Of a DNA stretch of 64,000 nt, positions 32,818-46,392 are shown one piece after another. Source of the stretch: Leclercia sp. LSNIH1 (lineage in GTDB: Bacteria; Pseudomonadota; Gammaproteobacteria; Enterobacterales; Enterobacteriaceae); the NCBI RefSeq assembly GCF_002902985.1, contig NZ_CP026167.1, positions 3,720,001 through 3,784,000 on the forward strand. Direction: 5' to 3'. The notes under the pieces are model-generated. The model was not told the origin of the DNA, searched no databases, and saw only the letters and a program-made list of their open reading frames with translations. The number at the start of each line of letters is the position of its first letter. Position 1 is the first letter of the stretch. The translations under genes were made by a program, and so were the position numbers.

Positions 32818-34662
32818 ATGATGAGACCTCAGCAGCAAACAGCATTGCGGCTGGCGATTGGCGGCATCCTGCTTGGGATAACTGCCTTTAGCTATGCGGA
32901 AGAACCGTCCGGCGCCCGGAAACAAGCCCCCGATATTCTGTTTGGCCCGCTGTTTAACGATGTGCAAACAGCCAAACTCTTCCCGGATCAAAAGACCTTC
33001 GCCGATGCAGTACCGAAAAACGATCCCCAGACGATCCTTGCCGACTATCACATGCAGCGTAAACAGTCCGGCTTTGACCTGCGCCACTTTGTAGAGGTGA
33101 ACTTCACCCTGCCGACCGAGAAGGAAAAATATGTGCCGCCTGCCGGGCAGAGCCTGCGGGCGCACATTGATGGTCTGTGGCCGGTGCTGACGCGCACTAC
33201 CTCCAGCGCCGGAAAGTGGGATTCCCTGCTGCCGCTGCCGAAGCCTTACGTAGTGCCGGGCGGACGTTTTCGCGAGATCTACTACTGGGACAGCTACTTC
33301 ACCATGCTGGGGCTGGCCGAGAGCGGCCACTGGGACAAGGTCGCCAGTATGGTGGACAACTTCGCGTACGAACTGGACAGCTGGGGTCATATCCCTAACG
33401 GTAACCGCAGCTACTATCTGAGCCGCTCCCAGCCGCCCTTCTTTGCCCTGATGGTGGAGCTGCTGGCGACGCACGATAAAGAGGCACTGAAAAAATACCG
33501 TCCACAGATGGAAAAAGAGTACGCCTACTGGATGGAGGGGGTAGATGCCCTTCAGCCGGGCCAGGCCAGCCAGCGGGTGGTGAAGCTCGACGATGGCGCC
33601 GTGCTTAACCGTTACTGGGACGATCGCGATACGCCGCGCCCGGAATCGTGGCTGGATGATATCAACACCGCGAAAAAATACCCCAGCCGTCCGGCAACCG
33701 AGATCTACCGGGATCTGCGCTCCGCCGCCGCCTCCGGCTGGGACTTCAGCTCACGCTGGATGGACGATCCGCAGCAGCTGGGAACGATCCGCACCACCAG
33801 TATCGTGCCGGTGGATCTGAACGCCCTGATGTTCAAGATGGAGAAACTGCTGGCGAAGGCCAGCCAGGAGGGCGGTGACAGCGCCGCAGCCAGCCGTTAC
33901 GAGGGCCTGGCCTCCGATCGTCAGAAAGCGATGGAGCGCTATCTGTGGAACGAGAAAGAGGGCTGGTACGCCGATTACGATTTGAAAACCAAACAGGTCC
34001 GTAATCAGCTGACCGCCGCGGCGCTCTTCCCGCTCTACGTCAAGGCCGCCTCGCAGGAACGCGCGGACAAAACCGCCTCTGCTGCCGAAGCCCAGTTGCT
34101 GAAAGCGGGGGGCATTTCGACCACCACCGTTAACAGCGGCCAACAGTGGGATGCCCCTAACGGCTGGGCGCCGTTGCAGTGGGTCGCCACCGAAGGATTG
34201 CAGAATTACGGGCAGGATAAAGTGGCGATGGATGTGACGTGGCGCTTCCTCACCAACGTGCAGCACACCTACGATCGCGATCAGAAGCTGGTAGAGAAAT
34301 ATGATGTTTCCACCACCGGCACTGGCGGCGGCGGCGGTGAATATCCGTTGCAGGATGGCTTCGGCTGGACTAACGGCGTGACGCTGAAAATGTTGGATCT
34401 GGTCTGTCCGCAGGCGAACCCGTGCGACAAAGTGCCCGCCACGCGACCCGCGGCCAATGAGGGTTCGGTAACTACCACCCCATCGACTACCGGCGCACAA
34501 CCTGCGGCGAATGGCACATCCACCACCGGCGACCAGCCAGCGGCGACAAGCACCCCGTCGACAACTAACCCGTCAACGACCACCACAACGCCACCGGCTA
34601 CCACCGACCAGCCAGCGGCTAACGATGAAACAGAAACGCAGAAAAGTGTCGGACAGCAGTAA
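32818..34662 (+). CDS. treA: Periplasmic trehalase with extended Thr/Pro-rich tail
   Basis: 614 aa from ATG 32818 (CAGGAG upstream). A signal peptide covers about residues 1-25 ([18 protein letters not shown]). Glycoside hydrolase 37 signatures are [15 protein letters not shown] and [13 protein letters not shown], and the glycine-rich [17 protein letters not shown]. It splits trehalose to two glucose in the periplasm. E. coli TreA is 565 aa; the extra length here is a C-terminal low-complexity tail of about 65 residues made of Thr, Pro, Ala and Ser with three imperfect TTGxQPAA repeats. Followed by a REP element and a terminator. Confidence 0.93.
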   Translation: MMRPQQQTALRLAIGGILLGITAFSYAEEPSGARKQAPDILFGPLFNDVQTAKLFPDQKTFADAVPKNDPQTILADYHMQRKQSGFDLRHFVEVNFTLPTEKEKYVPPAGQSLRAHIDGLWPVLTRTTSSAGKWDSLLPLPKPYVVPGGRFREIYYWDSYFTMLGLAESGHWDKVASMVDNFAYELDSWGHIPNGNRSYYLSRSQPPFFALMVELLATHDKEALKKYRPQMEKEYAYWMEGVDALQPGQASQRVVKLDDGAVLNRYWDDRDTPRPESWLDDINTAKKYPSRPATEIYRDLRSAAASGWDFSSRWMDDPQQLGTIRTTSIVPVDLNALMFKMEKLLAKASQEGGDSAAASRYEGLASDRQKAMERYLWNEKEGWYADYDLKTKQVRNQLTAAALFPLYVKAASQERADKTASAAEAQLLKAGGISTTTVNSGQQWDAPNGWAPLQWVATEGLQNYGQDKVAMDVTWRFLTNVQHTYDRDQKLVEKYDVSTTGTGGGGGEYPLQDGFGWTNGVTLKMLDLVCPQANPCDKVPATRPAANEGSVTTTPSTTGAQPAANGTSTTGDQPAATSTPSTTNPSTTTTTPPATTDQPAANDETETQKSVGQQ

Positions 34663-34669
34663 CCTCCAG

Positions 34670-34697
34670 GCCGGGTAAGGCGTATCCGCCACCCGGC
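34670..34697. repeat. REP-like palindrome
   Basis: GCCGGGTAAGGCG..CGCCACCCGGC imperfect palindrome after treA, of the enterobacterial REP type. Confidence 0.7.
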
Positions 34698-34722
34698 ATG
34701 CCGTCCAGGCTCTGCCCATAAA

Positions 34723-34749
34723 AAAACGGCTCTTAACAAGAGCCGTTTT
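34723..34749. terminator. Bidirectional terminator between treA and ymgE
   Basis: Perfect stem AAAACGGCTCTT / AAGAGCCGTTTT with three-base loop, serving the convergent treA and ymgE messages. Confidence 0.85.
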
Positions 34750-34756
34750 ATCGGTT

Positions 34757-35011
34757 TCAGGCGCGTCGTACCATCCTGTAGATAAGCAGTACCAGAATGG
34801 CACCCACCACAGCCACCAGAAAACTTTGCAGGTTAAATCCGGATACACTGCCACCGATGCCAAACATCGTCGCCAGCCAGCCGCCGACAACCGCACCGAT
34901 GATCCCAAGGATACAGGTCACGATAAAGCCGCCGCCATCACGTCCCGGCATGATGAACTTTGCGATAACGCCAGCAATCAGACCAAATACAATCCAGGCG
35001 ATGATACCCAT
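34757..35011 (-). CDS. ymgE: YmgE/GlsB/YeaQ family small membrane protein
   Basis: 84 aa from ATG 35011 (MGIIAWIVFGLIAGVIAKF). Three hydrophobic helices with glycine-rich turns (GRDGGGFIVTCILGIIGAVVG) mark the transglycosylase-associated protein family. Function unknown; relatives are general-stress induced. Position between treA and ycgR is as in E. coli. Confidence 0.88.
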   Translation of the reverse strand: MGIIAWIVFGLIAGVIAKFIMPGRDGGGFIVTCILGIIGAVVGGWLATMFGIGGSVSGFNLQSFLVAVVGAILVLLIYRMVRRA

Positions 35012-35152
35012 AGTGTTGCCCTCTTGCAGAGTTAAGCTTGCGCAGGACACCCCCAGCGCAGGTAATAGTAAGTATAGGCAATCGACGGAAAACCAGTTTT
35101 ACTACACCGACTTAATTGCGGCTCAGGCGAAAAAAATAATTGCCGGTTTGTA

Positions 35153-35179
35153 TTAAGTTCCGCGGCCCGCTGCCGATAA
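35153..35179 (+). promoter_or_regulatory. Sigma-28 (FliA) flagellar promoter of ycgR
   Basis: TTAAGTTC, eleven bases, then GCCGATAA: the -10 is an exact match and the -35 differs in two positions from the FliA consensus. It lies 39 bases before the ycgR start, putting ycgR in the late flagellar class. Confidence 0.8.
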
Positions 35180-35218
35180 CGCATCCACAGACTGTCATCT
35201 AACGAGGAGCCCCGGGGC

Positions 35219-35950
35219 GTGAGTAATTACAGTGAGCAGTTCCTGAAAACTAATCCGCTGGCTGTATTGGGTGTAGTACGCGATCTGCAAAAAAATGACG
35301 TTCCCGTACGTATCAGCTGGGGGAACAACCAGTTCATCAGCAAAATCCTGGATGCTACCCCGGAACGACTGATCATGGATTTGGGCAGTCAGGAGTTTGA
35401 AAACCGCTCGGTGTTACGTGCGGAGAATATCACCGTGGCCGCCGATACCCAGGGGGCCAAAGTCGAGTTCGACCTGCCGAAGGTGGAACAGGGTGACTAC
35501 CAGGCGCTGCCTGCTTTTATCTCGCCGCTGCCGACCTCCGTATGGTGCATTCAGCGCCGGGAGTACTTCCGCATCAATGCCCCGCTGCATCCGGCCTACT
35601 TCTGCAAAGCCCGAATGCCTGATAAGAGCATCATTCGTTTCCGCCTGCACGATCTGTCGCTGGGCGGCATGGGCGCGCTGATGGATACCGCGAAACCCGA
35701 AGGCCTGGTCGAGGGAATGCGTTTTTCGCAGATCGAGCTGGATATGGGGGGCTGGGGCCGCTTCTTTTTCGATGCGCAGCTGATTACCGTCAGCGAACGT
35801 AAAGTGGTGGACAGCAAAAACGAGACCATCACCACGCCGCGTCTGAGTTTCCGGTTTCTTAACGTCGGGCCGGGTCCTGAGCGAGAACTGCAGAAAATCA
35901 TCTACTCGCTGGAGCGTGAAGCGCGGGAACGTGCCAATAAAGTGCGTTAA
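35219..35950 (+). CDS. ycgR: c-di-GMP-binding flagellar brake protein
   Basis: 243 aa from GTG 35219 (GAGGAG ten bases upstream). An N-terminal YcgR domain is followed by a PilZ domain with the c-di-GMP motifs RREYFR (about 117-122) and DLSLGGMG (about 147-154). When bound to c-di-GMP it slows the flagellar motor by touching the rotor or MotA. Its FliA-type promoter couples it to flagellar assembly, so the organism is probably motile. Confidence 0.95.
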   Translation: MSNYSEQFLKTNPLAVLGVVRDLQKNDVPVRISWGNNQFISKILDATPERLIMDLGSQEFENRSVLRAENITVAADTQGAKVEFDLPKVEQGDYQALPAFISPLPTSVWCIQRREYFRINAPLHPAYFCKARMPDKSIIRFRLHDLSLGGMGALMDTAKPEGLVEGMRFSQIELDMGGWGRFFFDAQLITVSERKVVDSKNETITTPRLSFRFLNVGPGPERELQKIIYSLEREARERANKVR

Positions 35951-35986
35951 TCGCCACCGGGCAGCGCGTGGCTGCCCGGCAACAGA

Positions 35987-36598
35987 TTACATAGCGTCCA
36001 TCGCTTTCTGCACTTTCCAGATATAGCGTGGGGCCTGCGGGGCGGGATGGTTATTGACGACATGATCAAAGAACTCGTCTTTATCCATGTCATTGATTTC
36101 GGCGATCGCCTTTTTACGATCCGACGAGAAGGTACGCAACAGCGCGCCCGCGCCGTTCACGTAGGAGACCACCAGCGCATACTGCATCACTTCCGGGTCC
36201 TCAATACCGTTCAGGATCCCGTGCTCCAGAATGCTCAGGTAGGCGGTACCCATAGAGATATTGCGTTCCGGGTTCTTCAGCTCGCTGGTGGAGGGTTGCC
36301 CGCTCCAGCCCATGTGCCGGTAGACCTCACGCCCGGCGGTGGAGGCTTTCAGCTGCATCAGACCCACCGCGTTTGATTTACTCACCAGGTTCGGGTTCCC
36401 ACCCGACTCCACCGCAATGATGGCGGTGATCAGCCGTGGGCTGACTCCCCACGCCTCACCGGCTTTTTCACTGATCGGCATCCACTGCATCGCCCGTTTA
36501 ACCGGGACTTCCGGGTTCCATTCCGGCTTCTGGTAATCCTGCTTTGAACTACAGCCTGCAAGTAGCACAATCAAAAAAGCAAACCATCTTAATTTCAC
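35987..36598 (-). CDS. emtA: Membrane-bound lytic murein endotransglycosylase A
   Basis: 203 aa from GTG 36598 ([18 protein letters not shown]). A lipoprotein signal ends in LLAGC. The transglycosylase domain shows the catalytic glutamate in [15 protein letters not shown] and the GLMQLKAS and YVNGAGALL motifs. It cuts peptidoglycan glycan chains internally to 1,6-anhydro ends. Divergent from ldcA, another murein enzyme. Confidence 0.93.
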   Translation of the reverse strand: MKLRWFAFLIVLLAGCSSKQDYQKPEWNPEVPVKRAMQWMPISEKAGEAWGVSPRLITAIIAVESGGNPNLVSKSNAVGLMQLKASTAGREVYRHMGWSGQPSTSELKNPERNISMGTAYLSILEHGILNGIEDPEVMQYALVVSYVNGAGALLRTFSSDRKKAIAEINDMDKDEFFDHVVNNHPAPQAPRYIWKVQKAMDAM

Positions 36599-36711
36599 GT
36601 CATCTGTCCTTATGGTCATTCATCGCTGTTACCCTATCCTCCGCTTGATGAAGGACGCGCTCAGGCGGCATGATATATACATTCAGCTTTATAAGTCAGC
36701 AAGGAAATGCC

Positions 36712-37626
36712 ATGTCTCAGTTTCATCTCATTGCACCATCAGGGTACTGCATTAATCAGGAGGCGGCGCAGCGGGGCGTGGCGCGATTACTGGACGAGGG
36801 TCATCAGGTACAAAATCAGACGATTATACCCCGCCGCCAGCAGCGATTTGCTGGTACCGAGGCGGAGCGGCTGAATGATATCAACGCCCTCGCCCGTCTG
36901 CCGGGCGCCGACCAGATAGTGCTGCCGGTGCGCGGTGGATACGGCGCCAGCCGCCTGCTGGAACAGATTGACTGGGAGGGCCTGGCGAAACGCCAGCAGC
37001 AGGATCCCTTGCTGATCTGCGGCCACAGTGATTTCACCGTGATCCAGCTCGGCCTGCTGGCGCTGCACAACGTCATCACCTTCAGCGGCCCGATGCTGGC
37101 GGGCAATTTTGGCGCCCCGGAGCTGAACGCCTTTACGGTAGACCATTTCTGGCGGGCGCTCAGCAACAGTACCTACTCCGTTGAGTGGCCGGGGGATGGC
37201 CCGTCGTGCGTGTGCGAAGGCCAGCTGTGGGGCGGCAATCTGGCGATGGTCGTGTCACTTATCGGCACCCGCTGGCTGCCCGCCATTGAGAACGGCATCC
37301 TGGTGCTGGAGGATATTAATGAGCATCCGTTCCGCGTAGAACGGATGCTGCTCCAGCTGCATCACGCGGGTATTCTCAACCGTCAGCAGGCGATTGTGCT
37401 CGGCAGCTTCAGCGGCGCGACCCCTAACGATTACGATGCCGGATACGATCTGGCAACCATGGTCGATTACCTGCGTTCCCGGATATCGGTGCCGGTTATC
37501 AGCGGACTCGACTTCGGCCACGAGCAACGGACCGTTACCCTGCCGCTCGGTGCGCAGGCAACGCTGGTTCACACCCCCGGCAACAGTCGTTTAACCCTGA
37601 GCGGGCATCCGGTGCTCCGGGCATAA
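36712..37626 (+). CDS. ldcA: Murein tetrapeptide L,D-carboxypeptidase
   Basis: 304 aa from ATG 36712 with AAGGAAA upstream; the longer frame from 36670 is not needed. S66 peptidase: nucleophile Ser106 in CGHSDFTV, acid around LEDINEHP and histidine in GLDFGHEQRT. It removes the terminal D-Ala from murein tetrapeptides in the cytoplasm during cell-wall recycling. Confidence 0.94.
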   Translation: MSQFHLIAPSGYCINQEAAQRGVARLLDEGHQVQNQTIIPRRQQRFAGTEAERLNDINALARLPGADQIVLPVRGGYGASRLLEQIDWEGLAKRQQQDPLLICGHSDFTVIQLGLLALHNVITFSGPMLAGNFGAPELNAFTVDHFWRALSNSTYSVEWPGDGPSCVCEGQLWGGNLAMVVSLIGTRWLPAIENGILVLEDINEHPFRVERMLLQLHHAGILNRQQAIVLGSFSGATPNDYDAGYDLATMVDYLRSRISVPVISGLDFGHEQRTVTLPLGAQATLVHTPGNSRLTLSGHPVLRA

Positions 37627-37630
37627 AAAA

Positions 37631-37672
37631 AGCCCCTTAAGCGGCGGATTAACGCCCTGTAAGGGGCGTTAA
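37631..37672 (+). terminator. Terminator-like hairpin after ldcA
   Basis: Stem GCCCCTTA with TAAGGGGC around a 20-base loop that can pair further, located between ldcA and cvrA. Confidence 0.5.
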
Positions 37673-37694
37673 TATGATAGGGTTTTACTTCTAG

Positions 37695-39458
<1,764 letters not shown>

Positions 39459-39466
39459 GCCGGTTT

Positions 39467-39535
39467 GCCGGGTGGCGGCTACGCCTTACCCGGCCTACGG
39501 GTTTTGTAGGCCCGGCAAGCGTCGCGCCGCCGGGC
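39467..39535. repeat. Paired REP-like palindromes
   Basis: Two facing palindromes, GCCGGGTGGCGG..CCTTACCCGGC (39467-39494) and GCCCGGCAAGCG..GCCGCCGGGC (39510-39535), between the convergent cvrA and dadX genes. This is a BIME-like arrangement. Confidence 0.7.
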
Positions 39536-39539
39536 GATG

Positions 39540-40610
39540 TTACACAACGACGATCGGTACTCGTGGCGCTAACGCCGTTAACAGCTCATACCCGACGGTG
39601 CCCGCGGCGGCGGCGACATCGTCCACTTTCACCTCGTTGCCCCACAGCTCAACCGGCGTACCGATCCCCGCATGCGGGCACGGCGTCAGGTCAATCGCCA
39701 GCATATCCATCGACACCGTGCCGACCGTGCCGGTGCGCACGCCGTCCACCCATACCGGGGTACCGGAAGGGGCAACGCGTGGATAGCCGTCGGCATAACC
39801 CCCGGCGACGATGCCGATCCGCTGTTCGCCCGACGCACGATAGCGGCTGCCGTAACCCACGGTATCCCCCGCTTTCAGGGTCTGGACGCCAATGATCTCA
39901 CTGCGCAGGGTCATCACCGGCTTCAGGCCGCTGTTGGCGATATCCTGCCACTGACCCGACGGCGAGGCGCCGTAGAGGATGATCCCCGGACGCACCCAGT
40001 CAAAATGCGCCTCCGGATGCCAGAGCGTTGCCGCCGAGTTGGAAAGCGAACGCGGACAGGCCAGACCTTCTGCTGCCTGCTCGATGCGCTTCATCGGTTC
40101 GACAATGCCCTCCGTCTTTTCCGCATCGGCAAAATGGGCCATCAGGGTCATTTCGCCGACGTTCTTCAGCGCCCGCAGCTGTTGCCAGACGCTGTGCACG
40201 CGCTCCGGCTGGAAACCGAGCCGGTTCATACCGCTGTTCATTTTCAGGTAGATATCGAGCGGGGCATGCAGCTTCGCATTCTGTAGCGCCTTGACCTGCC
40301 AGTTGCTGTGCACGCTGGTAGTCAGGCGGTACTTATCAAACAGCGGCAGTTCATCGCTGTGGAAGAAACCTTCGAGCATCAGAATCGGCCCTTTCCAGCC
40401 GCGCTCGCGCAGCAGGATCGCCTCTTCAAGGTTGAGCAGCGCAAAACCATCCGTGGCGCTTAACGCGCTCCAGATGCGGTCCAGACCGTGGCCGTAAGCA
40501 TTGGCTTTGACCACGGTCCAGACGCGTGAAGCGGGCGCAGCGCGACGGACAATTTGCAGATTATCCTTCAGGGCCTGCAGATCCATCTGAGCCAGAACAG
40601 GACGGGACAT
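39540..40610 (-). CDS. dadX: Alanine racemase, catabolic
   Basis: 356 aa. PLP lysine in VVKANAYGHGLD and the opposite catalytic tyrosine in GYGSRYRASGEQ. It interconverts L- and D-alanine so that DadA can oxidise D-alanine. It lies 12 bases after dadA in the same operon, which marks it as the catabolic DadX rather than the biosynthetic Alr. Confidence 0.94.
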   Translation of the reverse strand: MSRPVLAQMDLQALKDNLQIVRRAAPASRVWTVVKANAYGHGLDRIWSALSATDGFALLNLEEAILLRERGWKGPILMLEGFFHSDELPLFDKYRLTTSVHSNWQVKALQNAKLHAPLDIYLKMNSGMNRLGFQPERVHSVWQQLRALKNVGEMTLMAHFADAEKTEGIVEPMKRIEQAAEGLACPRSLSNSAATLWHPEAHFDWVRPGIILYGASPSGQWQDIANSGLKPVMTLRSEIIGVQTLKAGDTVGYGSRYRASGEQRIGIVAGGYADGYPRVAPSGTPVWVDGVRTGTVGTVSMDMLAIDLTPCPHAGIGTPVELWGNEVKVDDVAAAAGTVGYELLTALAPRVPIVVV

Positions 40611-40622
40611 GACGACTCCTTG

Positions 40623-41990
<1,368 letters not shown>

Positions 41991-42010
41991 TCAACATAGG
42001 CATTTTTTAT

Positions 42011-42026
42011 GGTGACTTACCTCACA
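42011..42026 (-). promoter_or_regulatory. CRP-like site upstream of dadA
   Basis: Minus strand reads TGTGAGGTAAGTCACC, close to TGTGA-N6-TCACA (one mismatch in the second arm). dad operons in E. coli are controlled by CRP and Lrp. The 41922-42245 gap otherwise holds only the divergent dadA and ycgB promoters. Confidence 0.6.
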
Positions 42027-42245
42027 CCTTCCCCCTATGACGGGGCTGTGGCGTATTTGGCATCTCATGCTGCGCGGCATTTTTAACCAGCAGATTATGC
42101 TGTTACCCACCCCCTTTTCGTCATGCCCGCGACGGGAAATCGCAAAGAAAAAAAATAGCGCACCAGCACGCTTTTGAATGGCGTGTTCTATGCTTGAAAA
42201 GAGGTTCTCCAGACAGAGAGAGCTACCAACAACGAGGGCGCGCTA

Positions 42246-43778
42246 ATGGCTACTATTGATTCCATGAATAAGGACACCACTCGTCTGAGCGATGGACCCG
42301 ACTGGACATTCGAGCTGCTGGACACCTATCTGGCGGAAATTGACCGGGTGGCAAAACTCTACCGTCTGGACGCCTATCCCCATCAAATCGAAGTGATCAC
42401 CTCCGAACAGATGATGGACGCTTACTCCAGCGTCGGGATGCCCATTAACTATACCCACTGGTCGTTTGGTAAAAAATTCATTGAGACCGAACGGCTCTAC
42501 AAGCACGGTCAGCAGGGGCTGGCCTATGAGATCGTCATTAACTCAAACCCCTGTATCGCCTACCTGATGGAAGAGAACACCATCACCATGCAGGCGCTGG
42601 TAATGGCGCACGCCTGCTACGGGCACAACTCGTTTTTCAAAAATAACTACCTGTTCCGCAGCTGGACCGACGCCAGCTCGATTGTCGATTACCTGATCTT
42701 CGCCCGAAACTACATCACCGAATGTGAAGAGCGCTACGGGGTGGAAGAGGTCGAGAAGCTGCTGGACTCCTGCCATGCGCTGATGAACTACGGCGTGGAT
42801 CGCTACAAACGTCCGCAGAAGATCTCCTTGCAGGAGGAGAAAGCCCGGCAGAAAAGCCGTGAAGAGTATCTGCAAAGCCAGGTGAATACCCTGTGGCGTA
42901 CCCTGCCGAAACGGGAAGAGGAGAAAGCGGTTCCCGAAGCACGCCGTTATCCCTCTGAGCCGCAGGAGAACCTGCTCTACTTTATGGAGAAGAACGCCCC
43001 GCTGCTGGAGCCGTGGCAGCGTGAGATCCTGCGCATCGTGCGCAAGGTGAGCCAGTACTTCTACCCGCAAAAGCAGACCCAGGTGATGAACGAGGGCTGG
43101 GCCACCTTCTGGCACTACACTATCCTCAATCACCTCTATGACGAAGGCAAAGTGACCGAACGCTTTATGCTGGAGTTCCTGCACAGCCACACCAACGTGG
43201 TGTTCCAGCCGCCCTATAACAGCCCCTGGTACAGCGGCATTAACCCCTATGCGCTGGGCTTTGCCATGTTCCAGGATATCAAGCGTATCTGCCAGAACCC
43301 GACGGACGAGGATAAATACTGGTTCCCGGATATCGCCGGTTCCGACTGGCTGGAGACGCTCCATTTTGCGATGCGCGACTTTAAAGATGAGAGCTTTATC
43401 AGCCAGTTCCTGTCGCCGAAGGTGATGCGTGATTTCCGCCTGTTTACGGTTCTGGATGACGATCACAACAACTATCTGGAAATTTCGGCTATCCACAATG
43501 AAGAGGGATACCGTGAGATCCGCTCCCGTCTCTCGGCCCAGTACAACTTAAGCAATCTGGAGCCGAATATTCAGGTCTGGAATGTGGATCTGCGCGGGGA
43601 TCGCTCCCTGACGCTGCGCTATATCCCGCATAACCGCGCGCCGCTGGATAAAGGACGTAAAGAGGTGCTGAAGCACGTACATCGTCTGTGGGGCTTTGAC
43701 ATTCTGCTTGAACAGCAGAACGAAGATGGCAGCGTGGAGTTGCTGGAGCGCTGCCCACCTAAGGGTAATATCCTTTAG
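42246..43778 (+). CDS. ycgB: SpoVR-family protein YcgB
   Basis: 510 aa, the usual size. Family signatures are YPHQIEVITSEQMMDAYSSV, GMPINYTHWSFGKKF and NEGWATFWHYTILNHLYDEG. The YcgB/SpoVR family is widely kept and stress-induced in enterobacteria, often acting with YeaG and YeaH; the molecular role is not settled. Divergent from dadA; a TATGCT -10-like box lies near 42188. Confidence 0.93.
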   Translation: MATIDSMNKDTTRLSDGPDWTFELLDTYLAEIDRVAKLYRLDAYPHQIEVITSEQMMDAYSSVGMPINYTHWSFGKKFIETERLYKHGQQGLAYEIVINSNPCIAYLMEENTITMQALVMAHACYGHNSFFKNNYLFRSWTDASSIVDYLIFARNYITECEERYGVEEVEKLLDSCHALMNYGVDRYKRPQKISLQEEKARQKSREEYLQSQVNTLWRTLPKREEEKAVPEARRYPSEPQENLLYFMEKNAPLLEPWQREILRIVRKVSQYFYPQKQTQVMNEGWATFWHYTILNHLYDEGKVTERFMLEFLHSHTNVVFQPPYNSPWYSGINPYALGFAMFQDIKRICQNPTDEDKYWFPDIAGSDWLETLHFAMRDFKDESFISQFLSPKVMRDFRLFTVLDDDHNNYLEISAIHNEEGYREIRSRLSAQYNLSNLEPNIQVWNVDLRGDRSLTLRYIPHNRAPLDKGRKEVLKHVHRLWGFDILLEQQNEDGSVELLERCPPKGNIL

Positions 43779-43792
43779 GCCGGTATCGCCTG

Positions 43793-43872
43793 TTTGCCGG
43801 GTGGCGTTCGCTTATCCGGCAAACATATATTGCGGATTTTGTTGGCCGGGTAAGGCTTAGCCGCCACCAGGC
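43793..43872. repeat. Paired REP-like palindromes after ycgB
   Basis: TTTGCCGGGTGGCG..TATCCGGCAAA (43793-43823) and GCCGGGTAAGGC..GCCACCAGGC (43845-43872), between convergent ycgB and fadR. Confidence 0.65.
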
Positions 43873-43875
43873 AAA

Positions 43876-43899
43876 AAAACCTCTCAGATGAGAGGTTTT
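43876..43899. terminator. Bidirectional terminator of fadR and ycgB
   Basis: Perfect stem AAAACCTCTCA / TGAGAGGTTTT with a two-base centre and T-runs on both strands. Confidence 0.85.
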
Positions 43900-43904
43900 T
43901 TATT

Positions 43905-44624
43905 TTATCGGCCGTGGATGGAGAGATCGCCCGGCAGGGTCTTCTGCATCCGATGCCAGATCTCGCCGCTGTCGCGACCGTAGCGACGCACGATGTCATA
44001 CACCTGATCGTGCTGGCCTTCGGCACAGAGTTCGCTCAGCTTGTGATAGAAGCCCAGCGCGAGGCTGCGGGCTTCCGGATTGGCGAAGTAGTGACGACCG
44101 ATGCGGGTATAGAGCCCTTTCATGCCGTTGAGGATCAGGCCGTAAATTGGGTTGCCGGAGGCAAACGCCAGCCCGCGGAAGACGTTGTAATCCAGCAGCG
44201 CAAAGGCGTCGGCGTGATCTTCCACCGCCGTAGCGCGGGCGAGCACCTCCTGCGCCTTATCCGGATGCTGGCGAAACGCCGTGCGGATAAAGATGGTAGC
44301 GATGTTGGTGCGCACGGAGAGCAGATTGTCGATCAGCTGCGGCACGCTCTCGTGATCGAGGCGCGCAAGCGTTTCAAGGATATTCAGACCCGACGTTTCC
44401 CAGAAGTTATTCACTTTGGTCGGTTTGCCGTGTTGGATCGTCAGCCAGCCGTCGCGTGCCAGTCGCTGCAACACTTCACGTAAGGTGGTACGTGTGACGC
44501 CAATCAGTTCAGAGAGTTCGCGTTCTGCGGGAAGAATCGAGCCTGGGGGGAAACGGTTGTTCCAGATGCTTTCGATAATATACTCTTCCGCGAAACCCGC
44601 CGGGCTTTGCGCCTTTATTACCAT
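43905..44624 (-). CDS. fadR: Fatty-acid metabolism regulator
   Basis: 239 aa from ATG 44624, exactly the E. coli length. The GntR-type winged helix ([20 protein letters not shown], then [20 protein letters not shown]) is followed by the acyl-CoA-binding helical domain. FadR represses beta-oxidation genes and activates fabA/fabB; long-chain acyl-CoA releases it. A matching operator lies before fadD in this window. Confidence 0.96.
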   Translation of the reverse strand: MVIKAQSPAGFAEEYIIESIWNNRFPPGSILPAERELSELIGVTRTTLREVLQRLARDGWLTIQHGKPTKVNNFWETSGLNILETLARLDHESVPQLIDNLLSVRTNIATIFIRTAFRQHPDKAQEVLARATAVEDHADAFALLDYNVFRGLAFASGNPIYGLILNGMKGLYTRIGRHYFANPEARSLALGFYHKLSELCAEGQHDQVYDIVRRYGRDSGEIWHRMQKTLPGDLSIHGR

Positions 44625-44824
44625 AGTGAGTTTTCCATTCCACTGCTTTTTACAAAATTCACTCATCATACCAGAGGCAGACAGAGGCAGATAGCGCAGC
44701 GAGGCGAGAAAAAAGGGATCGCCGTTTTATTTTTATCATTTAAAAAAACGCGGCCTGCGCTCCTTCCCCGGCGCCATTTGCGTATACTTAGTGCGTAATT
44801 ATGTGACGGGCAAGGAAATCTGTT

Positions 44825-46363
44825 GTGAAAATGTCGTATCGTCGCGCCCTTTGGCGCAATTTTTTAGGCCAGTCTCCCGACTGGTACAAACTGGCTCTGG
44901 TTATCTTCCTGGTAATTAACCCGCTTATCTTTATGGTGAGTCCTTTTGCCGCAGGCTGGTTGCTGGTGGCAGAGTTCATCTTTACCCTGGCCATGGCGCT
45001 GAAGTGTTACCCCCTGCTGCCGGGCGGCCTGCTGGCCTTCGAGGCGGTAGCAATAGGGATGACCAGTGCGGAACACGTGAGAGAAGAGCTGGCGTCCAAC
45101 CTGGAAGTGCTCCTGCTGCTGATGTTTATGGTGGCCGGGATCTACTTTATGAAGCAGCTGCTGCTGTTCATTTTTACCCGCCTGCTGTTGAGCATCCCCT
45201 CAAAAAGGCTGCTGTCGCTGGCCTTCTGTCTGGCGGCCGCTTTTTTATCGGCCTTCCTCGATGCATTGACCGTGGTGGCAGTGGTGATCAGCGTCGCCGT
45301 CGGCTTTTACGGGATTTATCACCGGGTGGCTTCTTCCCAGCCGGCATCGGGCATGCAGGATGACAGTCAGGTTGATGCCCACCAGCGCGACGTGCTGGAG
45401 CAGTTTCGCGCCTTTCTGCGCAGCCTGATGATGCATGCTGGCGTGGGGACTGCGCTGGGCGGCGTCATGACCATGGTCGGCGAGCCGCAGAACCTGATTA
45501 TCGCCAAAGCTGCGGACTGGAATTTTATCGAATTTTTCCTGCGCGTTGCTCCCGTCAGCGTGCCGGTGCTGGTGTGCGGCCTGCTCACCTGCTGGCTGGT
45601 AGAGAAGTTCAGGTGGTTTGGTTACGGCACCCTGCTGCCGAATCAGGTGCGCGACGTGCTGCAACGCTTCGACGAAGAGAGCCGCAGCCAGCGTACCCGT
45701 CAGCAGCGGCTGGCGCTGATTTCCCAGGGCATCATTGGCGTCTGGCTGATTATCGCCCTGGCGTTTCATCTGGCGGAGGTGGGACTGATTGGTCTGTCGG
45801 TCATTATCCTGGCGACCACCTTCTCCGGCGTGACGGATGAACATGCCATCGGTAAAGCCTTTACCGAAGCGCTGCCGTTTACCGCGCTGCTGGCGGTCTT
45901 TTTCGCGGTAGTGGCGGTGATCGTCGATCAGCACCTGTTTGGGCCGATCATTAACTTCGTGCTACAGGCGGCTCCCGATGCCCAGCTGTCGCTGTTTTAT
46001 CTGTTTAACGGCCTGCTGTCGGCCATCTCCGATAACGTCTTTGTCGGTTCGGTCTATATCAACGAGGCGAAAGCGGCGATGGAGAGTGGTATCATCGACC
46101 GGGAGCAGTTTGAACTGCTGGCGGTGGCGATCAACACCGGCACCAACCTGCCTTCCGTGGCCACGCCAAACGGTCAGGCGGCCTTCCTGTTCTTACTGAC
46201 CTCCACCCTCGCCCCACTTATCCGCCTCTCTTATGGCCGGATGGTATGGATGGCACTGCCTTATAGCCTGGTGTTAACCGCTGTGGGTTTGCTGTGCGTC
46301 AAAATTACCCTCATTCCTTTTACCCAATGGATGCTGCAGGCAGGTATACTGGCGACGCATTAA
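44825..46363 (+). CDS. nhaB: Na+/H+ antiporter NhaB
   Basis: 512 aa from GTG 44825; E. coli NhaB is 513. Strongly conserved opening ([19 protein letters not shown]) and internal motifs [20 protein letters not shown] and [19 protein letters not shown]. About twelve spans. It exports Na+ for protons, mostly at neutral pH. Divergent from fadR as in E. coli. Confidence 0.95.
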   Translation: MKMSYRRALWRNFLGQSPDWYKLALVIFLVINPLIFMVSPFAAGWLLVAEFIFTLAMALKCYPLLPGGLLAFEAVAIGMTSAEHVREELASNLEVLLLLMFMVAGIYFMKQLLLFIFTRLLLSIPSKRLLSLAFCLAAAFLSAFLDALTVVAVVISVAVGFYGIYHRVASSQPASGMQDDSQVDAHQRDVLEQFRAFLRSLMMHAGVGTALGGVMTMVGEPQNLIIAKAADWNFIEFFLRVAPVSVPVLVCGLLTCWLVEKFRWFGYGTLLPNQVRDVLQRFDEESRSQRTRQQRLALISQGIIGVWLIIALAFHLAEVGLIGLSVIILATTFSGVTDEHAIGKAFTEALPFTALLAVFFAVVAVIVDQHLFGPIINFVLQAAPDAQLSLFYLFNGLLSAISDNVFVGSVYINEAKAAMESGIIDREQFELLAVAINTGTNLPSVATPNGQAAFLFLLTSTLAPLIRLSYGRMVWMALPYSLVLTAVGLLCVKITLIPFTQWMLQAGILATH

Positions 46364-46371
46364 ATGAGTCG

Positions 46372-46392
46372 GCCGGGCGGTCATTGCCCGGC
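46372..46392 (+). terminator. Hairpin after nhaB
   Basis: GCCGGGC / GCCCGGC stem directly after the nhaB stop; no T-run, so either a weak terminator or a REP fragment. Confidence 0.4.
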
